From the NCBI GenBank assembly GCA_017453505.1, contig JAFTEU010000178.1, positions 1 to 34,090 on the forward strand: a stretch of 34,090 nt of DNA, written 5' to 3'. The notes below the pieces were generated by a model. The model was given only the letters and a program-made list of their open reading frames with translations. It did not search any database and was not told where the DNA came from. Positions 30,298-34,090 of the stretch are shown piece by piece; within the stretch, counting starts at the first letter, position 1; each line of letters opens with the position of its first letter. The position numbers and the translations under genes were made by a program. Origin of the DNA: Muribaculaceae bacterium. GTDB lineage: Bacteria > Bacteroidota > Bacteroidia > Bacteroidales > Muribaculaceae.

Positions 30298-30642
30298 TTA
30301 CATTTGATAGACACGGGTCATGCCATCGGGTTCTAGGGGCGCAAAGGGTTGCCCAAGCAGCACGATATAGAAGCGCGGCAAGGGTTGCACTGGCGGATGC
30401 TCGACGATGTAGCGCTCTATCTTGAGGCGCGCGGCTCGCCGCAGTTGCTCATCCTCACAGGGGACGAGGGCTTCCTTATCGATGAAAGCCAGATGCCAGA
30501 AGGACATGTAGCCCAGCACATATTGCTCTACCCTATCCACGGGGTTCCCGTCACGCACGAGATCCTGCCAAGTGAACCCATCCTTTCCACACACGGCCAC
30601 AACGGCCCACGATAAATCGATATATCTCAATTGCTGTTTCAT
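30298..30642 (-). CDS. Small protein of unknown function, coupled to receptor paralogue 2
   Basis: The 114-residue protein begins MKQQLRYIDLSWAVVAVCGK and has no signal peptide, membrane segment or motif I recognise. It contains WQDLVRDGNPVDRVEQYVLGYMSFWHLAF and a basic helix, and ends with PFAPLEPDGMTRVYQM. Its ATG overlaps the TGA of the receptor gene (ATGA), so it is almost certainly translated from the same message. Paralogue 1 has no equivalent gene behind it. It is a probable cytoplasmic protein; role unknown. Confidence 0.7.
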   Translation of the reverse strand: MKQQLRYIDLSWAVVAVCGKDGFTWQDLVRDGNPVDRVEQYVLGYMSFWHLAFIDKEALVPCEDEQLRRAARLKIERYIVEHPPVQPLPRFYIVLLGQPFAPLEPDGMTRVYQM

Positions 30643-32960
30643 AATCTGTTTTTCTCTTGATTACCGGCACCAGTGCCCTTGTACTTGTTGCGCGTCCAGT
30701 TGAAGTGGTAGCGCACAGTAAGCTCGGCATAGCGGGTTTCGTTGGTACGGTGTTGCCACAGGGTCAACTCACCAAAGTGCACCAGCACGTCCTGACCATT
30801 GCGATGAAACAGGTCGTGGCCCGCTACCTTGACCGACAGGCGGTCATCAAAGAAAGTCTTGGTCAGGCCGATGTACAGGTCAAGTTGATGGCTGCGGCTG
30901 CTCAGGTTCTCGCTGTCACCCTTACCTTGCCAGTCGAGGGAAAGCGAGCCTGTCCATGATGGGGAGAACTTGAAGGTATTGTTCCACTGGGCACTCAAGA
31001 TGGGCCGCTTGGGGCTGTAATAGCCATCGGGCATGGGAATCCTCATCCATTCCCTCATGACGGCAAGGGTCAATTGCGGATGCCAGAGGCCGAACTGCGG
31101 CGCAGCGGTCAGACTGGCACTCAAGACGTCCTTCTTATCGACATTGTCCTGATAGATGAGCGTGGTGGCTTCGTGCCCCTCGACCTGGCGGCCCAACTGT
31201 GCAACCACGTCGCTCAAGTGGGAGTAACTCACGTTGAGCGAGAGGAATTCCCATGTCGCATCGAGCGAGAGGTTGTTGATGATGGTGGGCTTCAGGTAGG
31301 GATTACCCGTTTGCCAGGTGAAGCGGTTGGAATAGTAGGTCATGTTGCTCAACTCAAAGTAGGTGGGGCGGCGTATCTTCATCGCATAACTCAACAAGCC
31401 CTTGACGTTGCCCACTTGGGTCGAGAGCGACAGGCTGGGAAACAGGTGGTTGAAGTGGCGGCTCTGGCCGTCGATGAGGATGCCCTGACTATAGTAGCCG
31501 GTATTGACATACTCATCACGCAAGCCACCCCGAACTTGTCCGATGGGTGTCATGCGGCTATACTCGACAAAGGCGCTGTAATTCTGCTCCTTGACCTCTG
31601 CTTCGCTGCTGGGCACAAGGTGGAAGGAGTTGAAATAATCATCGTTGCGGTGGGTGTAGTTGGCCTCGCCGCCCACCGTCATCGTGCCACCCCACAAGGG
31701 CCAAGAGAGGACGAGTTTGCCAGCAAAGAGTTCATTTCTCACGTTGTTCTCGCTGTGGAGCGAGCGGTCATCCCACTCCTGGCTTTCCTCAACATCCCGA
31801 TTGCGCGCATGCGTCTTGGTAAAGTAGTAATCGGCATTAAAGTCGATGCTGGTCTTGCCCACCTCACCATTATAATAGATGTTGAGCGAGTGTGGCATGT
31901 TATGGGACGTCTCCTCCACATTGTTAGTCTCGAGGTGGTCATAGAAATTGCCATCGGCCAGCACGTCGGCCACAAAACGGCTAGTGCTCTTATCATAGAT
32001 CCTGATGCTGCTGGTGTATTGGAAGCCCACCCAGTGCTTGTCATTGAACTGGTAATTGGTTCCCAAAACCAAACGCAAGATGTTGTAATTACCCTGGTTG
32101 CGGCCGTGATTGTCCTGATGCCAGATGGTGTCGGCTGCAACGTCCTGGGTAATGCGGTACTTCTGCAACCAGCCGTTCTCAAAGTCGCTGATGGTGCCAA
32201 AGACATCTAATCCATGGTGGCGGTAGTTCCAGAGGAAGGCATTGTAGGTGCGCGACATTTCGCCCTGATAGAAACTGCTGCGCAGGTGTCCGCCCCATCC
32301 CTCGCCTTGCACCTTGCGCGTCTTGATGCGGATGACACTCTGCACCGATGCATCATATTTTGCGCCAGGGTTGGTAATTACCTCAACGCTGATGATGTCT
32401 TGTGATTTCAACTCATTGAGTTCGCTGGCATCACGCATGAGGCGGTTGTTGATGTAGATGAGCGGTGTGCCCTTGCCGAAGACTTCCATCTTGCCACCGT
32501 CCTTCTTCAGCACGCCCGGGATGTTGCGCAGCACATCCTCGGCGGTGCCCAGTTTGCTCAGAATGGTGCCCTCAACACTCGTGAGTAACCCCTCGCTACC
32601 CAATTTGTGGACGGGGCGCTCCCCCTCCACTACCACCTCGCCCAGCAACGCGGCATCGGGCTGCATCACGATGTCGCAGACACCCATCTCGCTCGTTTCT
32701 ATCCAGCGGGTCACATAGCCCACACTGGAAATCTTCAACAGGCAGTCGTTGCAATCGGTCTTGAGGGCAAATGTGCCGTCCTCGCTCGTTGTGGTGCCCT
32801 GCACAAAAGCCGAATCGGCACGATTCATCAGCACTACGTTGGCATAGGGCATCGGCACTTGGTTCTCGTCCACCACGCGGCCTGTAATAGTATCGGCAAC
32901 AGCGGCGAGTACCACAATAATAGTTAGAATAACGGTAATCAATCTCTGAATCATATTCAT
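30639..32960 (-). CDS. Outer-membrane beta-barrel receptor, paralogue 2 (OMP_b-brl_3 type)
   Basis: From the ATG at 32960 the product has 773 residues, exactly the length of paralogue 1. Features in order: signal peptide (IQRLITVILTIIVVLAAVA), carboxypeptidase-regulatory-like domain (TGRVVDENQVPMPYANVVLM, SVGYVTR), plug-like domain (LGEVVVEGERP, VLRNIPGVLKK, GKGTPLIYINNRLM, EVITNPGAKYDA) and a barrel ending in NKYKGTGAGNQEKNRL. The frame stays open to 33017, but that start lies upstream of the predicted -7 box at 32985-32992, so the internal ATG (or the Met two codons later) is preferred. The 114-residue gene is coupled downstream. The LuxR-type gene is divergent upstream. Confidence 0.9.
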   Translation of the reverse strand: MNMIQRLITVILTIIVVLAAVADTITGRVVDENQVPMPYANVVLMNRADSAFVQGTTTSEDGTFALKTDCNDCLLKISSVGYVTRWIETSEMGVCDIVMQPDAALLGEVVVEGERPVHKLGSEGLLTSVEGTILSKLGTAEDVLRNIPGVLKKDGGKMEVFGKGTPLIYINNRLMRDASELNELKSQDIISVEVITNPGAKYDASVQSVIRIKTRKVQGEGWGGHLRSSFYQGEMSRTYNAFLWNYRHHGLDVFGTISDFENGWLQKYRITQDVAADTIWHQDNHGRNQGNYNILRLVLGTNYQFNDKHWVGFQYTSSIRIYDKSTSRFVADVLADGNFYDHLETNNVEETSHNMPHSLNIYYNGEVGKTSIDFNADYYFTKTHARNRDVEESQEWDDRSLHSENNVRNELFAGKLVLSWPLWGGTMTVGGEANYTHRNDDYFNSFHLVPSSEAEVKEQNYSAFVEYSRMTPIGQVRGGLRDEYVNTGYYSQGILIDGQSRHFNHLFPSLSLSTQVGNVKGLLSYAMKIRRPTYFELSNMTYYSNRFTWQTGNPYLKPTIINNLSLDATWEFLSLNVSYSHLSDVVAQLGRQVEGHEATTLIYQDNVDKKDVLSASLTAAPQFGLWHPQLTLAVMREWMRIPMPDGYYSPKRPILSAQWNNTFKFSPSWTGSLSLDWQGKGDSENLSSRSHQLDLYIGLTKTFFDDRLSVKVAGHDLFHRNGQDVLVHFGELTLWQHRTNETRYAELTVRYHFNWTRNKYKGTGAGNQEKNRL

Positions 32961-32984
32961 GTCTTTGTTTTGGTTGTTCGATGG

Positions 32985-33080
32985 CAAAATTATCGATACC
33001 ACGTACAATAGAGACACGCACTAAAGGGTGAAAAGTTGCAACACCAGGCTAATGCAACCGCATTTTCACACTTTAGGGTG
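32985..33080 (-). promoter_or_regulatory. Promoter and inverted-repeat operator of receptor paralogue 2
   Basis: A -7 box TAATTTTG (32992-32985 on minus) lies 26 bp from half-site CACTAAAGGGTGAAA (33019-33033). After exactly 30 bp comes TTTCACACTTTAGGGTG (33064-33080). GTTGCAAC begins the spacer, one base in, just as in paralogue 1. Confidence 0.8.
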
Positions 33081-33139
33081 TTAAAATGCCTTATCGCGCA
33101 TTACGATTTCTTAATGATTAGGCTTTTTAAGTATCATCG

Positions 33140-33171
33140 TTTGCAGGGATAGAGCATTTGGGGTACATTTG
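33140..33171 (+). promoter_or_regulatory. Promoter of the LuxR-type gene
   Basis: TTTG (33140-33143), 20 bp, TACATTTG (33164-33171): a full consensus. It decides the start of the gene, since the longer frame from 33158 would begin inside the promoter. Confidence 0.8.
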
Positions 33172-33184
33172 CAGAACTATAAAC

Positions 33185-33952
33185 ATGAAAACCGATATGG
33201 CTAAAGTTGAAGACTTTTTTACGCTGACCAACAGTGTCGAGGGTATCGATGACGAGCGATACCAGCATCTTGAGCCCATGATACGCGCCATCGATGCGAT
33301 GGCTAATGCGACCTACCAGAGCATATATGTCATCGACTACCTCAGGCAAGGTTTCCTGCATGTGGCCAGCAATCCGCTGTTCCTGTGTGGCCACACGGCC
33401 CAAGAAGTCAAACAGATGGGCTACCGCCTCTACATCGACCATGTTCCCGCCGACGAGCAACCCATGCTCACCGAGATCAATGAAGTGGGCTTCAAGCGTT
33501 TCAACGAGGAACCCGTGGATGAGCGCAGCCGATGCTTCATGAGTTATGACTTCCATATCGAGAACGGTGAGGATTGCTATCTGGTGAACCACAAGATCAC
33601 GCCGTTTGCCCTCGCGCCCGACGGTCGTGCCTGGCTGGCGATGTGCGTCGTGTCGTTGTCACACCACACCACGCCCGGTCACATTGAGTTCCACAGGAAA
33701 GGGTTGTCGGTCTATTGGGTCTATGATCTTGACTGCCACCGATGGCAGGAGCGCAAATGCATTACCCTGCGTCCACAGGAGAAGCAGGTGCTCATCTTGA
33801 GTGCGCAGGGCTATACCGTGCAGCAGATCGCAGACAAGATGTGTCGTGCGCTTGACACTGTCAAGACCTACAAGCGGGCGATGTTTGAGCGGCTGGGAGT
33901 GCGCAGCATTACCGAGGCGCTGACCGTTGCCACCAATCAGGGACTGCTATAA
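33185..33952 (+). CDS. LuxR-type transcriptional regulator with PAS-like N-terminal domain
   Basis: From the ATG at 33185 the product has 255 residues; a second Met four codons later is also possible because the predicted transcript leader is very short. The N-terminal half (about 40-165: YVIDYLRQGFLHVASNPLFLCG, YRLYIDHVPADEQPML, HKITPFALAPDGRAWLAMCV) looks like a PAS sensor. The C-terminal 60 residues form a LuxR/FixJ helix-turn-helix (LRPQEKQVLILSAQGYTVQQIA, ALDTVKTYKRAMFERLGV). This architecture is frequent in Bacteroidales. It is transcribed away from receptor paralogue 2, and the shared 220-bp region holds the inverted operator, so it is a second candidate regulator of the receptors. A group II intron end abuts its stop codon. 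Confidence 0.9.
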   Translation: MKTDMAKVEDFFTLTNSVEGIDDERYQHLEPMIRAIDAMANATYQSIYVIDYLRQGFLHVASNPLFLCGHTAQEVKQMGYRLYIDHVPADEQPMLTEINEVGFKRFNEEPVDERSRCFMSYDFHIENGEDCYLVNHKITPFALAPDGRAWLAMCVVSLSHHTTPGHIEFHRKGLSVYWVYDLDCHRWQERKCITLRPQEKQVLILSAQGYTVQQIADKMCRALDTVKTYKRAMFERLGVRSITEALTVATNQGLL

Positions 33953-34090
33953 TCGGGTAGGTCGGGGAGCGAGAGGTTTTCTTTCGCTCCCTTTCCTCCC
34001 ACACCACCGTACGTGCCGTTCGGCATACGGCGGTTCCGCACTTTACTCCTTAAAGGAGTGCCGGCCCTTGTTTCAGATATTCCCGCCACT
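33953..34090 (-). mobile_element. 3' end (domains V and VI) of a group IIC-like intron, running off the window
   Basis: On the minus strand, 34034-34003 folds as a canonical domain V: ACCGCCGUA, UGCC, loop GAAC, GGCA, a two-base CG bulge, UACGGUGGU. The catalytic triad is CGC, as in group IIC introns rather than the AGC of IIA/IIB. It is followed by a domain VI-like stem (GGGAGCGA at 33991-33984 with UCGCUCCC at 33972-33965) and the end ...CTACCCGAT near 33953. The intron body and any reverse transcriptase lie beyond the right edge. The 3' boundary falls on the LuxR stop codon; its exact base is uncertain by one or two. Confidence 0.8.

Noticed and set aside
24611..32960. SusC/SusD-type polysaccharide utilisation locus
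   Set aside because: No SusD-like lipoprotein, glycoside hydrolase or SusC-specific extension is present; the receptors are of the OMP_b-brl_3 type.

Overview
The window is from a Gram-negative member of the Bacteroidales; I cannot fix the family. The evidence is seven promoters of the Bacteroidetes form (TTTG or TTG, about 20 bp, then TAnnTTTG), a PorX/PorW pair, FecI/FecR-like regulation of an STN-bearing outer-membrane receptor, a LytS/LytTR two-component system, several outer-membrane beta-barrel receptors with carboxypeptidase-regulatory-like N-termini, and many lipoproteins with a Leu-Ala-Ala-Cys type lipobox. Most genes are GC-rich; one island (about 27.1-30.3 kb) is visibly more AT-rich.

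Layout. 1-186: unidentified, possibly repeat-derived edge sequence. 187-5396 (minus): a translation/transcription operon, rimP-nusA-infB-folK. 5722-13525 (plus): a small membrane protein, the porW/sprE-like TPR lipoprotein, porX, tsaE, a biotin ligase and a LOG-family nucleotide hydrolase. 13526-13597: a perfect 29-bp inverted repeat of REP type. 13682-19490 (plus): an ECF sigma factor, a minimal DUF4974 anti-sigma protein, an STN-containing outer-membrane receptor and two unfamiliar lipoproteins; the first three are joined by ATGA overlaps. 19721-20577: a PduO-type cobalamin adenosyltransferase and a DUF2795 protein. 20782-22474: a double zinc-ribbon protein with an FtsK-gamma-like winged helix, convergent with a GYF_2/DUF4359 membrane protein. 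22540-24350 (minus): LytTR response regulator and LytS-type kinase. 24611-26932 and 30639-32960 (minus): two paralogous 773-residue outer-membrane receptors, the second coupled to a 114-residue protein. 27095-30261: an island between the paralogues carrying two different AAA ATPase/nuclease-like genes and a family of GTTACGGAGCA hairpin repeats. 33185-33952: a LuxR-type regulator, followed directly by the 3' end (domains V and VI) of a group IIC-like intron on the minus strand, which runs off the window.

How it may work together. The two 773-residue receptors carry the same upstream architecture: two inverted half-sites (CACTAAAGGGTGAAA and TTTCACACTTTnGGGTG) separated by exactly 30 bp, 25-26 bp upstream of the -7 box. 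This points to one regulator controlling both, either the LytTR regulator beside the first receptor or the LuxR protein divergent from the second. The sigma/anti-sigma/receptor/lipoprotein operon looks like a separate cell-surface signalling or uptake unit. A third layer is a family of intergenic heptamer arrays (GGAATTA, ACAACTG, AAAACTG around a GGCATCC core) placed just before the start codons of nusA, tsaE, the LOG gene and, in reduced form, the GYF gene. No rRNA, tRNA or CRISPR array was seen. All assignments are from reading the sequence; no database search was run.
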